This document shows, piece after piece, positions 52,704 through 62,378 of a stretch of 64,000 bases of DNA (the stretch's first letter is position 1; each line of letters opens with the position of its first letter). This stretch comes from Streptomyces sp. T12 (GTDB taxonomy: Bacteria; Actinomycetota; Actinomycetes; Streptomycetales; Streptomycetaceae). Both the position numbers and the translations under genes were made by a program. The DNA is taken from contig NZ_CP117866.1 of the NCBI RefSeq assembly GCF_028736035.1, positions 496,001-560,000 of the forward strand, in the 5' to 3' direction. The notes beneath the pieces are model-generated. The model was not told the origin of the DNA, did no database searches, and worked only from the letters and a program-made list of their open reading frames with translations.

Positions 52704-53819
52704 ATGCCCAGCCCCCGGCCGCCGTACCGCGTGGCCATCATCGGCACCGGCGGTATCGCCCACGCTCATGCCGAAGCCCTCACCGAACTCTCCGAACGTG
52801 CCCGGCTGGTCGCCGTCGCCGACCTCGACCCCACCCGTGCCGCCGAGTTCGCCGAGCGATTCTCCGTGCCGCACGTCTTCAACGACCCGCAGGCTCTGCT
52901 GGAGAGCGAAGACCTCGATCTCGTACACATCTGTACGCCCCCGCAGACCCACGTACCACTGGCATCCATGGTGATGCAGGCCGGCGTCACCGCCTTGGTG
53001 GAGAAGCCGACGGCACTGAGCCTGCGCGAGATGGACCAACTGGCCACGGTGCAGGAGCAGACCGGCTCCAAGGTTCTGACCGTCTTCCAGCACCGCTACG
53101 GCGCGGCGGCGGTACGCCTGCGCCGACTGGCCCGCTCCGGCGCACTGGGCCGGCCACTGGTCGCCACCTGCGAGACCCTCTGGTACCGGCCCGACGCGTA
53201 CTTCGAGGTCCCTTGGCGGGGACGCTGGGACGTCGAGGGCGGCGGCCCCACGATGGGACACGGCATCCACCAGTTCGACCTCATGCTGTCGGTCCTCGGC
53301 CCCTGGTCCCAGATCGTTGCACTCGCCGAGCGCCAAGCCCGGCCCACGGACACCGAGGACGTCTCGATCGCCGCCGTCCGGTTCGACAGCGGAGCCCTCG
53401 CCACGGTGGTCAACTCCCTGCTGTCCCCCCGGGAGACCTCGCGCCTTCGCTTCGACTTCGAATACGCCACGGTCGAACTCGAACACCTCTACGGCTACCG
53501 CGAGGAACACTGGCGGTTCACCCCGGCCCCCGGCCACGAGGGTCTCTCGGACCTCTGGACCGACGGTGACGAGCCGGACATCACGAGCGGCCACAGGCTC
53601 CAGATCGAGGCCGTGTTCGACGCCTGGGAGACCGGACGGGAACCCGGCGTCTGTCTGCAAGACGCGCGCCGCACGCTGGAGTTCGCGGCGGCTACGTACG
53701 CCTCGGCCTTCCGCGGTGTCCCCGTCGCAGCGGGCGAACTGACCGACGACGACCCGTTCTCGGTCAGCATGGACGGCGGCGCCGTGCCGTGGGAACCGGT
53801 CAAGGAGGCCCTCGTATGA
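52704..53819 (+). CDS. Gfo/Idh/MocA-family oxidoreductase
   Basis: 371 aa, MPSPRPPYRVAIIGTGGIAH. The Rossmann GTGGIAHAHAEAL, then VHICTPPQTHVPLASMVMQA and EKPTALSLREMDQ (the EKP motif with the catalytic Lys). The C-terminal domain has GPTMGHGIHQFDLMLSVLGP. These enzymes oxidise or epimerise sugars and inositols with NAD(P). Follows the binding protein in the same operon and overlaps the next gene (ATGA); probably processes the imported sugar. Confidence 0.93.
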   Translation: MPSPRPPYRVAIIGTGGIAHAHAEALTELSERARLVAVADLDPTRAAEFAERFSVPHVFNDPQALLESEDLDLVHICTPPQTHVPLASMVMQAGVTALVEKPTALSLREMDQLATVQEQTGSKVLTVFQHRYGAAAVRLRRLARSGALGRPLVATCETLWYRPDAYFEVPWRGRWDVEGGGPTMGHGIHQFDLMLSVLGPWSQIVALAERQARPTDTEDVSIAAVRFDSGALATVVNSLLSPRETSRLRFDFEYATVELEHLYGYREEHWRFTPAPGHEGLSDLWTDGDEPDITSGHRLQIEAVFDAWETGREPGVCLQDARRTLEFAAATYASAFRGVPVAAGELTDDDPFSVSMDGGAVPWEPVKEALV

Positions 53820-54787
53820 ACGCCCTTGAGATCCGCCACGACCTCGGTACCTCGGTCACGGTCCGCGACGGCGGCACCGAGCTGTTCCGCTACGTGTACC
53901 AGCCGGACACCGTCCAGCTGGAATCGCCCAAGCCCTACATCCACCCCCTGCGCACCCGGGCCGGCAAGGTGGTCAGCCTGTTCCGTCCGCACGACCACGT
54001 GTGGCACAAGGGCATCGCGTGGTCCCTGCCCCACGTCGGCGAGGAGAACTTCTGGGGCGGTCCCACGTACATCCACGGACGCTTCTACGTCCAGCTGGAG
54101 AACAACGGAACCCAGGCCCACCGCCGGGTCGTCGACCTGGACAGGGCCGACGGAACGGCGACGTTCGCCCACGACCTGGACTGGACCACCCAGTCCGGCG
54201 CGCTGTTCTTCACCGAGCGCAGGACGCTGCGAGCGAGCCTGATCTCCCCGCACGCCTGGGCATTGACGTTCGAGACGCAGATGACCAACGTCTCCGGAAC
54301 GGACGTCGCCATGGGGTCCCCGACCACCAAGGGACGGGAGAACGCCGGCTACGGCGGCCTGTTCTGGCGTGGCCCTCGGTCGTTCACCGGCGGACAGTTC
54401 GTGACCGAGGAAGGCCTGGGCGGCGACGAGGTCCGCGGGCGGCGCATGGAGTGGATGGGCTTCGCGGGCCACCACGACGAGACGGACGCGCAGTCGCTCG
54501 TGCTCATGGTCGACGACGCGGCCAACCCGAGTCACCCGCCGCAGTGGTTCGCCCGGACCGAGGAGTTCGCCTGCCTCAACCCGGCACCGTTCTTCAGCGA
54601 GGAGCTGACCGTCGAGGACGGCGCGACCGTGCGGTTCCGCTACGGCGTCGGGATCGCCGATGCCGACACGAACGCGGCGCCCGCACTCGCCGACGCGGTA
54701 CGCCGGTTGCTCACACTGTCGGACACGCCGTCCGCACGTGCCGCAGAATCCACAGAATCCTCTTCAGGACGCCTCGCGACGGAGTGA
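53816..54787 (+). CDS. DUF6807/PmoA-like protein
   Basis: 323 aa, MNALEIRHDLGTSVTVRDGG, ATGA-coupled to the oxidoreductase. Conserved features are PYIHPLRTRAGKVVSLFRPH, DHVWHKGIAWSLPHVGEENF and GGPTYIHGRFYV, His-rich motifs of the DUF6807 (formerly methane oxygenase PmoA) group of beta-sandwich proteins found with Gfo/Idh/MocA genes. A sugar-binding or sugar-modifying role is likely; activity unknown. The C-terminal 20 residues are Ser/Ala-rich. Confidence 0.85.
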   Translation: MNALEIRHDLGTSVTVRDGGTELFRYVYQPDTVQLESPKPYIHPLRTRAGKVVSLFRPHDHVWHKGIAWSLPHVGEENFWGGPTYIHGRFYVQLENNGTQAHRRVVDLDRADGTATFAHDLDWTTQSGALFFTERRTLRASLISPHAWALTFETQMTNVSGTDVAMGSPTTKGRENAGYGGLFWRGPRSFTGGQFVTEEGLGGDEVRGRRMEWMGFAGHHDETDAQSLVLMVDDAANPSHPPQWFARTEEFACLNPAPFFSEELTVEDGATVRFRYGVGIADADTNAAPALADAVRRLLTLSDTPSARAAESTESSSGRLATE

Positions 54788-54955
54788 TCCGACCCCGCTC
54801 GCTGTGCAACGCCCGGCGTGCACTCCCCGCTCACCAAGGAGTGCACGCCTTCCTCACCACCCCGGCTGCTGCGATCGCCGTATACGCAAGTGCCTGCGAA
54901 CGGCAGCGAGGAAGTACCAGACACGTACGAGCACGATGGCGGCCGTGGGCACGCG

Positions 54956-55075
54956 GTGGTGCGGGTTCACACCCGGCTGATGGCCGGCGCACGACGCTCA
55001 GCCCGTGAGCGCGGGACGTCCGACCCGATCGATGCCGACGCGGTGGGCCGGGTCGCTCCGCACGGACGAGCAGGC
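54956..55075 (+). pseudogene. IS110-type transposase scrap in an 834-bp intergenic region
   Basis: One frame reads VVRVHTRLMAGARRSARERG then TSDPIDADAVGRVA, matching the SDPIDAxAVARAA region of IS110 transposases. Nothing else of the element remains. The rest of 54788-55621 contains no supported gene; its last 150 bp carry the promoter and GGAGAG site of the kinase gene. Confidence 0.5.
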
Positions 55076-55621
55076 TTCACCCTGCTTCGGCACCGCATCA
55101 TCCTCGGACAGCAGCACCGCGACGCCTTGCCGTGGCCGGCGGTGACCGCAAGTACGCGGCTGTGCGGTTCGCTGCTCAGTTCCCCCAGAGCCCTCACCGG
55201 CCGTAGCTCTTCCAGACGTCGCGCGTCCGCGTCCGCGTCCGCGCCCGCGCCTGAGCACACAGTTCGCAACGCGGCCCAGGTCACCGGGTCGGGCCCGAGC
55301 GGGTGGCACTCACGAGCCTGCTGACAGGCCGATTTCCCGGGTGGACTCGCCCCCGCCCGCGGCCGCCGTGACTTCCGGCACATTCGCTGGAAGACCGTCC
55401 ACCCTGCCCAAGCACCTCCCCGGCCCGGATTTTCCCTCCTGACCGTCCACTTGGCCTCTCGGCCGGTGAGGGGCGCTCGGGCTGCCAGAAGTTTCGCTGA
55501 GAATAGTGTGTTGCGGGTGTAAAAGGTGATGCTTGGCGCGGACGCCGCGGATGCGGTGCTTGGTTGTGCTGGTCCGGGGGCTGAACCTGATCGGCAGTGC
55601 ACATAGGAGAGGGCGCGGGGC

Positions 55622-57175
55622 GTGGAATTGCTGGACGAGTCTGATCCGGGGGCTGTTGGGGGTTATCCCCTGCTGGCGCGGCTCGGTGAGGGTGGCATGG
55701 GACGGGTGTATCTGTCCCGGACGGTGTCGGGGCGTCCGCTGGCGCTGAAGACTGTGCGTGCCGAGTTCGGACGGGAGCCGGGGTTCGAGGAGCGGTTCGC
55801 GCGGGAAATCCGTAACAGCGACCAGGTGCGCTCCCCCTGGACGCCTGCGGTGGTGGACTACAGCCCGGTGGGGCAGCGCCCGCAGTGGCTCGCCACCGAG
55901 TACGTGGCCGCGCCGTCCCTGGCGGAGTGGGTGCGGCGGTACGGCCCGCTGCCCGAGCAGTGCGTACTGGCACTGGCGGCCGAGCTTTTCGGGGCGCTGG
56001 GAGCGGTACACGGGGCCGGGCTGGCCCACCGGGATGTCAAGCCGTCCAATGTGCTGTTGGGCCGCCGTAGTCCGTTGCTCATCGATTTCGGGATCGCGCG
56101 CGCGAGGGAGGACACGCGTCACACGAGGACCGGCGGTGTGATCGGTTCTCCCGGCTATCTGGCGCCGGAACAGGCGAGTGCCGGGGAATCGGGTGCGCCC
56201 GGTGATGTGTTCTCGCTGGCTGCGGTGCTGGTGTACGCGGCGACGGGACGGGGCCCGTTTTCCCGTCCGAACGAGGAGTTCTCGCCTGCGGTGATGCTCT
56301 ACCGCATCGTGCATCAGGAGCCGAACCTCGACGGCGTTCCGGCGGCCCTGATCCCGTTCCTGCAGTCCTGTCTGGCCAAGAACCCCGAGCAGCGGCCCAC
56401 GCCCGGCACTGTCAGCGTTCTGTTGGAACGCCTGGGCGGCCGGTGCGGTACCTGGCCGCAGTTGCTGCCCGAGGCGCTGGAAAAAGATCTCGACGTGCGG
56501 GAGGAGGAGGCGCACGCGTTGATCTCCACGACAGTGCAATCGCCTTCGGTGCCGGCTGTGTCACGTGAGACCGAAGACGGCCCGGCTCCGGCCGACGCAG
56601 GGACCGCCGTCCTGCCGCCTGTCGGCGCCGTGCGACGGTGGGTGTCAAGCCGTACCGGCCGAGTGATCACCGGGACCACGGCCGCGGCCTTGATGGCGAC
56701 GGCAGGCACGTTCGTCGTGCAGCATTTCTCCGCCGATGACGCGTCCGACGGAACGTCTTCGCCGTCATCCGCTGCCACATCGCTTCCCGCGGCCTGGGCA
56801 GGTACATGGGTCGGCACCGGGCCGGGCAATCCCACCCCTGACAGTTTTAGTCAGCCCCGGACCAACCGGTTCACCTTCACTTTGACTCTCCACCCGGCAC
56901 AAAAGGGTGAGCTGGCGGGCAAGCAGGTCAGCAACGTGACCGAAGTGAACACCAAACTTGAGCTGGGATGCACCGAGACCCTGCAAGTGCGGGAGGTACG
57001 CAAGGCCTCAATGGTCCTCAAGGCTGTCACCAGCCAACCCACCGACCGGTCGGCCGAAGTGGGCTGCCCCAACGGCAATGTCTACGTCGTCACGATGACC
57101 GGCCGAGACACCCTGAGCCTGAGCGACGAGGGTGACCAGTCCGCCGGGGCGCCGTCCACCCTCACCCGGCGGTGA
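55622..57175 (+). CDS. Transmembrane Ser/Thr protein kinase
   Basis: 517 aa from GTG. The kinase domain has the glycine loop LGEGGMGRVYL (21-31), Lys43 in LALKTV, HRDVKPSN (136-143), DFG (155-157) and GSPGYLAPEQ. A linker leads to one TM segment (VITGTTAAALMATAGTFVVQ, about 355-375) and an extracellular domain starting LPAAWAGTWVGTGPGNPT with TFTLTLHPAQKGELAGKQVS, a lipocalin-like or DUF-type beta domain with two Cys. PknB-type architecture without PASTA repeats. Likely senses an extracellular ligand; target unknown. Confidence 0.92.
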   Translation: MELLDESDPGAVGGYPLLARLGEGGMGRVYLSRTVSGRPLALKTVRAEFGREPGFEERFAREIRNSDQVRSPWTPAVVDYSPVGQRPQWLATEYVAAPSLAEWVRRYGPLPEQCVLALAAELFGALGAVHGAGLAHRDVKPSNVLLGRRSPLLIDFGIARAREDTRHTRTGGVIGSPGYLAPEQASAGESGAPGDVFSLAAVLVYAATGRGPFSRPNEEFSPAVMLYRIVHQEPNLDGVPAALIPFLQSCLAKNPEQRPTPGTVSVLLERLGGRCGTWPQLLPEALEKDLDVREEEAHALISTTVQSPSVPAVSRETEDGPAPADAGTAVLPPVGAVRRWVSSRTGRVITGTTAAALMATAGTFVVQHFSADDASDGTSSPSSAATSLPAAWAGTWVGTGPGNPTPDSFSQPRTNRFTFTLTLHPAQKGELAGKQVSNVTEVNTKLELGCTETLQVREVRKASMVLKAVTSQPTDRSAEVGCPNGNVYVVTMTGRDTLSLSDEGDQSAGAPSTLTRR

Positions 57176-57411
57176 CGGATGCGCCCGCCGACCATGCGAT
57201 GCCAAGCCCTTCTCATCCATTGCCGGCCTCGCTGAGGCCGTAGCGCTCCGTCGCCTCCGCCCTCCGGACGGGCTCCCAGCCGCGACTTGCGAAAAGCAGT
57301 CCTGGTCGCCTCCTGATGGACGACCGGGACTGGCCGGTACGCGGCCCGAGCGCGGCGTCCAGGGCAGTACGTGGGCGGCGCGGGAGCGCGAGGCGCAGCG
57401 GGAGGCAGGGG

Positions 57412-57523
57412 TGCCGAGCCTGCCACCGGCATCGAGGTGATCAACCAGCACGGCCGGACAGTGCTGGCCATGAGCGCCATGAACCTCTTCCTGCGCCGCC
57501 AGGTCATCATCGGGCCAGGATGA
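57412..57523 (+). pseudogene. Possible MaoC-type dehydratase C-terminal scrap
   Basis: The frame ATGIEVINQHGRTVLAMSAM then NLFLRRQVIIGPG resembles the end of MaoC-like hydratases (EV-NQ-GE-VL-M-AMNL-RRR). No upstream domain remains. The rest of 57176-57668 shows no gene. Confidence 0.4.
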
Positions 57524-57668
57524 CGGTTCGCTGCCACCCCTCGAAGTACGCCGGTGTTGCTTACCTGGGCACTGTCCGGGCACCTTCACTTCACCGGTAC
57601 GCGGAGGTCCCGCCGGGTGGGCCGATCCCGGCGGAGCTCCACCCGACGATTTCCCAACCGTTACAGTG

Positions 57669-58670
57669 ATGCCGACCGTATCCACCGCGTCGGAGCCGAC
57701 CTTGCCGAACCTGTCCCACCTCGAGGAGATCTTCTCCGACGAGGGTGACGGCGCCGCCGGCCCCGTGCGGTCGCCCGGCTGGCAGAGCACCGTCTCACCG
57801 CAGGGACTCGCGGTGACCTTGATCGCCGACTACACGTTCCCCGTCCGGGCGTGGTTGCCGTCGGCGGCGATCGTGGCGCTGCTCGGCGAGTTCCATGTGA
57901 CCGCGGGTGCCGCCCGTACGACGATCAGCAGGCTGATGCGCCGTGGGGTGCTGGAGGGCAGCCGGCAAGGGCGGTACAGCTCCTACCGGCTGACGTCTCA
58001 GGCCGCCGTCGATCTGTGGAGCGGCGCCAGCTCGATCGCCACCTTCACCACTCAGCCCGACTCGTGGGACGGACGGTGGACACTGATCGCCTTCTCCGTT
58101 CCGGAACAGGAGAGCACGCGACGGCGAGCGTTGCGCACCGCGCTGCGTTGGCGCGGGTTCGCGCCGCTGTACGACGCGCTCTGGGTGTCGCCGCACCCCC
58201 TGACCCCCAAGGGGCGGATCGAGGTGGCCGACTTGGCGCGGGGAGCGGTGACCGTGTTCCGCGCGCGGCAGGAGGAACTGGACACGGAGGTCGACCGCAA
58301 CCCGGTCGAGGCGTGGGACCTGACCGGCATCGCCGAGCACTACCACGCGTTCATCAGTCGTTGGAGCGGCTTGCTTCCGCACATCAGCGCCGACGGCGTC
58401 ACCGGTGCCGACGCGGTGCGCGCCCGGACCGAGGTCATGCACGCCTACCGGCACTTCCCCATCCTGGACCCGTTGCTCCCCATCGGGCTGCTGCCATCCG
58501 ACTGGCCCCGGTCACGGGCGCGGGAAGTCTGCGTCGCGGTGTACGACGGGCTGCTCCAGCCCGCCCAGGACCATGTCCGCGCCGTGGTGACCCGATTCGC
58601 AGAGGGACCTCACCTCGACGTCAGGGCCCATACGATCGCCGGCATGAGTGCGGGTATCGGTCACGGCTGA
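57669..58670 (+). CDS. PaaX-family transcriptional regulator
   Basis: 333 aa from ATG (GTG one codon upstream). N-terminal winged helix SPQGLAVTLIADYTFPVRAW, VTAGAARTTISRLMRRGVLE and GSRQGRYSSYRLT. The middle has WDGRWTLIAFSVPEQESTRR and the C-terminal PaaX_C-type part ends VTRFAEGPHLDV. PaaX represses phenylacetyl-CoA catabolic genes. No such genes are adjacent, but a MaoC scrap lies upstream, so it may be an orphan of a deleted pathway. Confidence 0.9.
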   Translation: MPTVSTASEPTLPNLSHLEEIFSDEGDGAAGPVRSPGWQSTVSPQGLAVTLIADYTFPVRAWLPSAAIVALLGEFHVTAGAARTTISRLMRRGVLEGSRQGRYSSYRLTSQAAVDLWSGASSIATFTTQPDSWDGRWTLIAFSVPEQESTRRRALRTALRWRGFAPLYDALWVSPHPLTPKGRIEVADLARGAVTVFRARQEELDTEVDRNPVEAWDLTGIAEHYHAFISRWSGLLPHISADGVTGADAVRARTEVMHAYRHFPILDPLLPIGLLPSDWPRSRAREVCVAVYDGLLQPAQDHVRAVVTRFAEGPHLDVRAHTIAGMSAGIGHG

Positions 58671-59147
58671 CAAGGGACCGCCGCGAGCGTGACCGGGCGG
58701 TGTGCGGAGACGCCACACCGCGCCGCCCGCCCCTCGATCTGTCGAATGCGCGTCGAAGACAACAGAGTTGGGCGCCAATGATTGACAGACCGGTACCCGA
58801 TCGGGACTCTGACTGTTGCAACCCGATGTGGGAACGCTCCCAGAGGCGCGGCACACGACAAGCGGAAGGAGAGGCCTCCTCTGTCACGCTTCCGCAGGGG
58901 GGCGGCAGGTGGTCACCGGCTCGCCGTCGCCGTGTCTCTGCCCGCAAGGCAACGCCACATCCATCACCGCCACGGTCGCTGCCACAGGCAGGACCGGAAC
59001 GTCCTCCACCGTGCGTGATACGCCCACCTGACCACCCCCACGGCTACGACCCACCACCTCGGTCAGTGCGACCGCCCCGGCATCACCGATGCCTCTTCCC
59101 GGCACCTGACCGAGCAGCGCTCCGCACCCCCCACACCAGGAGTCTTC
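58671..59147. promoter_or_regulatory. Upstream region of the exported hydrolase with CebR-like box
   Basis: TGGGAACGCTCCCA (58829-58842) differs by one base from the CebR consensus TGGGAGCGCTCCCA that controls cellulose/cellobiose genes in Streptomyces. It lies 306 bp before the hydrolase ATG. A short open stretch after it (NATSITATVAATGRTGTSST) looks like a linker scrap of a deleted secreted enzyme, which may have been the original target. No other gene seen. Confidence 0.6.
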
Positions 59148-60032
59148 ATGACCATGCAACGGCGTAGTTTCCTGACCCTGAGCGCAGCCGGAGCCGGGGG
59201 CGTAGGCCTGTCCCTGCTCGGCACAGGGCAAGCAGGCGCCGGTGCGAGGGCCGGATCTCCGACCCAGCGGTTTGCGGTCGGCGTGCGCCCGTATGCCTGG
59301 AGCCGCGGCAGCCGCCGGTGGACCACCTACGTCTACTACCCCGCCACCGGCGCCCCCGGTGGCTCCCCGGTCACCAACGCGCCCGTCGCCCAAGGCGTCT
59401 TCCCGGTCTGCGAGTTCATGCACGGCTTCAGCAGCAGCCCGCAGAATTCCCTGGCGATCATCCGCCCCCTGGCCGAGGCCGGCTTCGTCGTCCCCGCCCC
59501 CCACTTCGCCAACCTCAGTGGCCAGGACGTCTACAACGGCAACCAGTCCAAGGACGTTTCCGAGGTCATCACCCGGACCCTCGCCCTGAACACGGCCGGA
59601 GACCCGCTGGCCGGCCACCTCAACACAGCGGTCGGAGTCGGCGTCTCCGGCCACTCGATGGGCGGCATGACCACCCACGGCCTGCTCACGGCCTGGCCGG
59701 ACGCGCGGATCACCGCCGCGATCCCCATGTCCTGTGTGGACATGGGCAACCCGAGCCCGTCGGTCCGCGCCAAGGTCCTGTTCACGCACGGCGACCGGGA
59801 CGGAACGTGCCCGATCTCCTCCGCCCGTCAGGCGTACCGGGAACTGCCCGCCGCCAAGGCGTTCCTCACCTTCCGCGGCGCCGGCCACAGCAACTACTTC
59901 GGCGACTCCCGCACCGTCAACACCTTCGTGGACTGGATGCGGTGGAGTCTGTACGGCGACACCGCGGCCCGCGACCGCCTTCGCTCCGACGCCACCTCCA
60001 GCACGACCACCTGGGAATCCGCCCTGAGCTGA
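59148..60032 (+). CDS. Tat-exported alpha/beta hydrolase (cutinase/PET-hydrolase-like)
   Basis: 294 aa. A twin-arginine signal (MTMQRRSFLTLSAAGAGGVG) precedes a hydrophobic stretch. Catalytic Ser in GVGVSGHSMGGMTTHGLL, Asp in VLFTHGDRDGTCPISSA and His in FRGAGHSNYFGD. An oxyanion-type HGFSSSPQNSLAIIRPLAEA is present. The fold is that of dienelactone-hydrolase/cutinase-type polyester hydrolases. Secreted ester hydrolase acting on cutin-like or other plant esters is plausible. The start ATG is 38 bp after a CCCCAC-rich stretch, without a strong ribosome site. Confidence 0.85.
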   Translation: MTMQRRSFLTLSAAGAGGVGLSLLGTGQAGAGARAGSPTQRFAVGVRPYAWSRGSRRWTTYVYYPATGAPGGSPVTNAPVAQGVFPVCEFMHGFSSSPQNSLAIIRPLAEAGFVVPAPHFANLSGQDVYNGNQSKDVSEVITRTLALNTAGDPLAGHLNTAVGVGVSGHSMGGMTTHGLLTAWPDARITAAIPMSCVDMGNPSPSVRAKVLFTHGDRDGTCPISSARQAYRELPAAKAFLTFRGAGHSNYFGDSRTVNTFVDWMRWSLYGDTAARDRLRSDATSSTTTWESALS

Positions 60033-60350
60033 GGAGCAGCCACGCGCGGCCTCGGACGCGCGCATTGGCCGTGACCGCGGCGCACCCGGGCCGTCCAGGA
60101 TGCGTGACCGCCCACGGCTGCGCACCAGCGGGACGCCCGGCCCTCGTCACAGCACGAGCGCTTCGCTGCTCCGACCACTTCCGGACGCCTGCGAGTCAGC
60201 CGCAGCGCCCACCCAGCTGTGTACGTTCCCAGGCCCGCGCCTCAGAAATCACACCCCCCCGAACAGCCGGGCGGCTCCGGCCGCTCGCGCTCGGGCAGAA
60301 AGGTCCACTTGGGGGTTCGACACCCTCAAGACTCCAAGAGAGGAAAGCCC
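60033..60350 (+). promoter_or_regulatory. Upstream region of the GH5 gene, no gene
   Basis: No protein-coding content recognised. There is no CebR-like box here. AGAGAGGAAAG before 60351 is the ribosome site of the GH5 gene. Confidence 0.5.
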
Positions 60351-61589
60351 ATGGCTTCACTAGCAGGGAAGATCAGAGTCATTCTCCTTGCCGTCCTGTT
60401 GGCGGTTGCCGCATCTGTGTACGGCACGGCGCATCAGGCGTCGGCCGATACCGTGGCACAGTCGAGCGCTTCGCAGATCGTGGCCGACATGGGCGCGGGA
60501 TGGAATCTGGGGAACCAACTCGAAGCCACCACCAACGGATACCCCAGCGAAACGGCATGGGGCCAGCCGACCGTGACGCAGGCCCTCATCGACAAGGTGA
60601 GAGCGGCAGGGTTCAAGACGATCCGGATCCCGGTCTCCTACCTGGGATACATAGGACCCGGCCCGAATTACACAATCAACGCCACCTGGCTGAACAGAGT
60701 CCAGGAGGTCGTCAACTACGCCTACAACAGGGGCCTGCATGTGCTGATCAACATGCACGGCGACGGCTACAAGAACGTCAGCGGCTCCTGGTTGATCTGC
60801 GATTCGCCCTCCCAAACGACGATCAAGGCCAAGTACGAGAAAGCTTGGCAGCAGATCGCGAACAGGTTCAAGAACTACGACCAGCGCCTGATCCTGGAGT
60901 CCATGAACGAGGAGTTCGACGGGCAGTACGGCCGTCCGACCCAACCGTGCTACTCGAACATCAACAGTTACAACCAGATCTTCGTGGACACCGTACGGAA
61001 AACGGGCGGAAACAACAGCTCGAGGTGGCTGCTCGTGGCCGGCTGGAACACGAACATCGACTACACCGCAGGGAATTACGGCTTCAAGCTTCCGTCCGAC
61101 CAGTATCGCTCCCCCTCCATTCCCGCCAATGAACGGCGGATCATGATCTCCGTCCACCACTACGCTCCGTGGGACTTCGCCGGAGAGGAAAGCGGCACCA
61201 TCACGCAGTGGGGACGAGCAGCGACCGATCCATCGAGGAAGTCGACCTGGGGACAGGAAGACTATCTGGACGCCCAGCTCAAGACGATGCACGACGTGTT
61301 CGTCACGAAGGGGTATCCGGTGGTTGTCGGCGAATACGGCGCGATCGACAAGTCATCGTTCGATTCATCGAACAACAGGTATCGCGCGGACTTCGCACGG
61401 GCCGTCGCGGCCACTGCCAAGAAATACGGGGCCGCCAGCGTCTACTGGGACAATGGTGCAACCGGTCGGTACGGGTTCGGGCTGTTCGACCGGCGCTCCC
61501 TCACGGTGACCCAGCAAGGCATCATCAACGGCATCATGAGCGGCGTCAACGGCAGCGTTGCCGGCTCCGCCCTTCCGGCCGGCGCGTAG
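60351..61589 (+). CDS. Secreted GH5 endoglucanase
   Basis: 412 aa. Signal peptide with hydrophobic core VILLAVLLAVAASVYGTAHQ, cleaved near ASA-D (32). GH5 catalytic domain: MGAGWNLGNQLEATTNGYPS, IRIPVSYLGYIG, HVLINMHGDGYK, the acid/base Glu187 in ESMNEEFDG and nucleophile Glu328 in VVGEYGAID, then YWDNGATGRYGFGLFDRRSL. No CBM is attached. It cuts beta-1,4-glucans such as cellulose or mixed-linkage glucan outside the cell. A paralogous 3' fragment lies at 23432-23855, so this family was duplicated before the other copy broke. Confidence 0.93.
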   Translation: MASLAGKIRVILLAVLLAVAASVYGTAHQASADTVAQSSASQIVADMGAGWNLGNQLEATTNGYPSETAWGQPTVTQALIDKVRAAGFKTIRIPVSYLGYIGPGPNYTINATWLNRVQEVVNYAYNRGLHVLINMHGDGYKNVSGSWLICDSPSQTTIKAKYEKAWQQIANRFKNYDQRLILESMNEEFDGQYGRPTQPCYSNINSYNQIFVDTVRKTGGNNSSRWLLVAGWNTNIDYTAGNYGFKLPSDQYRSPSIPANERRIMISVHHYAPWDFAGEESGTITQWGRAATDPSRKSTWGQEDYLDAQLKTMHDVFVTKGYPVVVGEYGAIDKSSFDSSNNRYRADFARAVAATAKKYGAASVYWDNGATGRYGFGLFDRRSLTVTQQGIINGIMSGVNGSVAGSALPAGA

Positions 61590-61758
61590 CAGGACCCGAG
61601 TCTCGGCGACGGGTACATACCTCTGCATCCTCGTGGGCGCGCAGTTGGGCCGGGTGGCGATGCCACACAGTGTGCGACCTCGTCAACTGCGCGCCTACCA
61701 GCCGGAGAAGCTACGCTGCTCCGCGCCTGGGAGCACGTTCGGCAAACGGAGGACAGCG

Positions 61759-62378
61759 ATGTCTTCACATGTAGCGACCGACGACGAAGTGTCTGCCGGA
61801 CTGACCGGCGTGCCGAGCTCAAGGAGTTTCTGCGGTCTCTCAGAGCTACGCACACCTGGACCAGGGCTACGGCGTAAGCGTGTCGGCTGAGGTGACGGAC
61901 GCCCTGGCCCGCGCAGTGCGCCTGACCGAGGAGGAACGGGACCATCTGATCCGGCCGGCCGAGCCCGACCGGAACCGCACACCGCGGTTGGCGCCCCTGC
62001 CGCAGCTACTTCAACCCACCGCCAGCACCTCCGCGGCACGCTCGGCGTGCCCGCCTTCTTTGTCAACCGGCGCCGGGCCCGCATGGCTGCGACAGTCGCC
62101 GGCGTTCTGCGGATGAATGCCGGCAAGAGCCCCGACGATGTGCAACTCTCCTCGCTGATTCGCGAGTTGTCGCTGAAGCACGTGAAACGGCATGAGGTGA
62201 ACTGCGCGGGACGGTCGGTGTGGTCGTGGGCATGCGGCACCCGCTGGTGGGCGAGTTCGACCTCGTGCACGAGCCCATGACGCTGCCGCTGCCCGGGTGC
62301 GCCCGCATGCGGCTGAACCCCTATCACGCAGAACCGGGCTCCCGGCCGGAGGAAGTCTTGCGGATGCCGGCCAGTTGA
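61759..62378 (+). pseudogene. MmyB/XRE-type regulator, degraded
   Basis: In pieces of several frames: RRAELKEFLRSLRATH, SYAHLDQGYGVSVSAEVTDA, LARAVRLTEEERDHLIRPAE, YLRMNAGKSPDDVQLSSLIR, ELSLKHVKRH, RHPLVGEFDLVHEPMTLPL and YHAEPGSRPEEVLRMPAS. The order matches regulators with an N-terminal HTH and MmyB-type ligand domain. The HTH and part of the ligand domain are deleted and several frameshifts occur. Not functional. Confidence 0.75.

Noticed and set aside
58884..59031. Open stretch ending NATSITATVAATGRTGTSS as a carbohydrate-binding module
   Set aside because: Only a Ser/Thr-rich linker-like segment is visible; no CBM motif.
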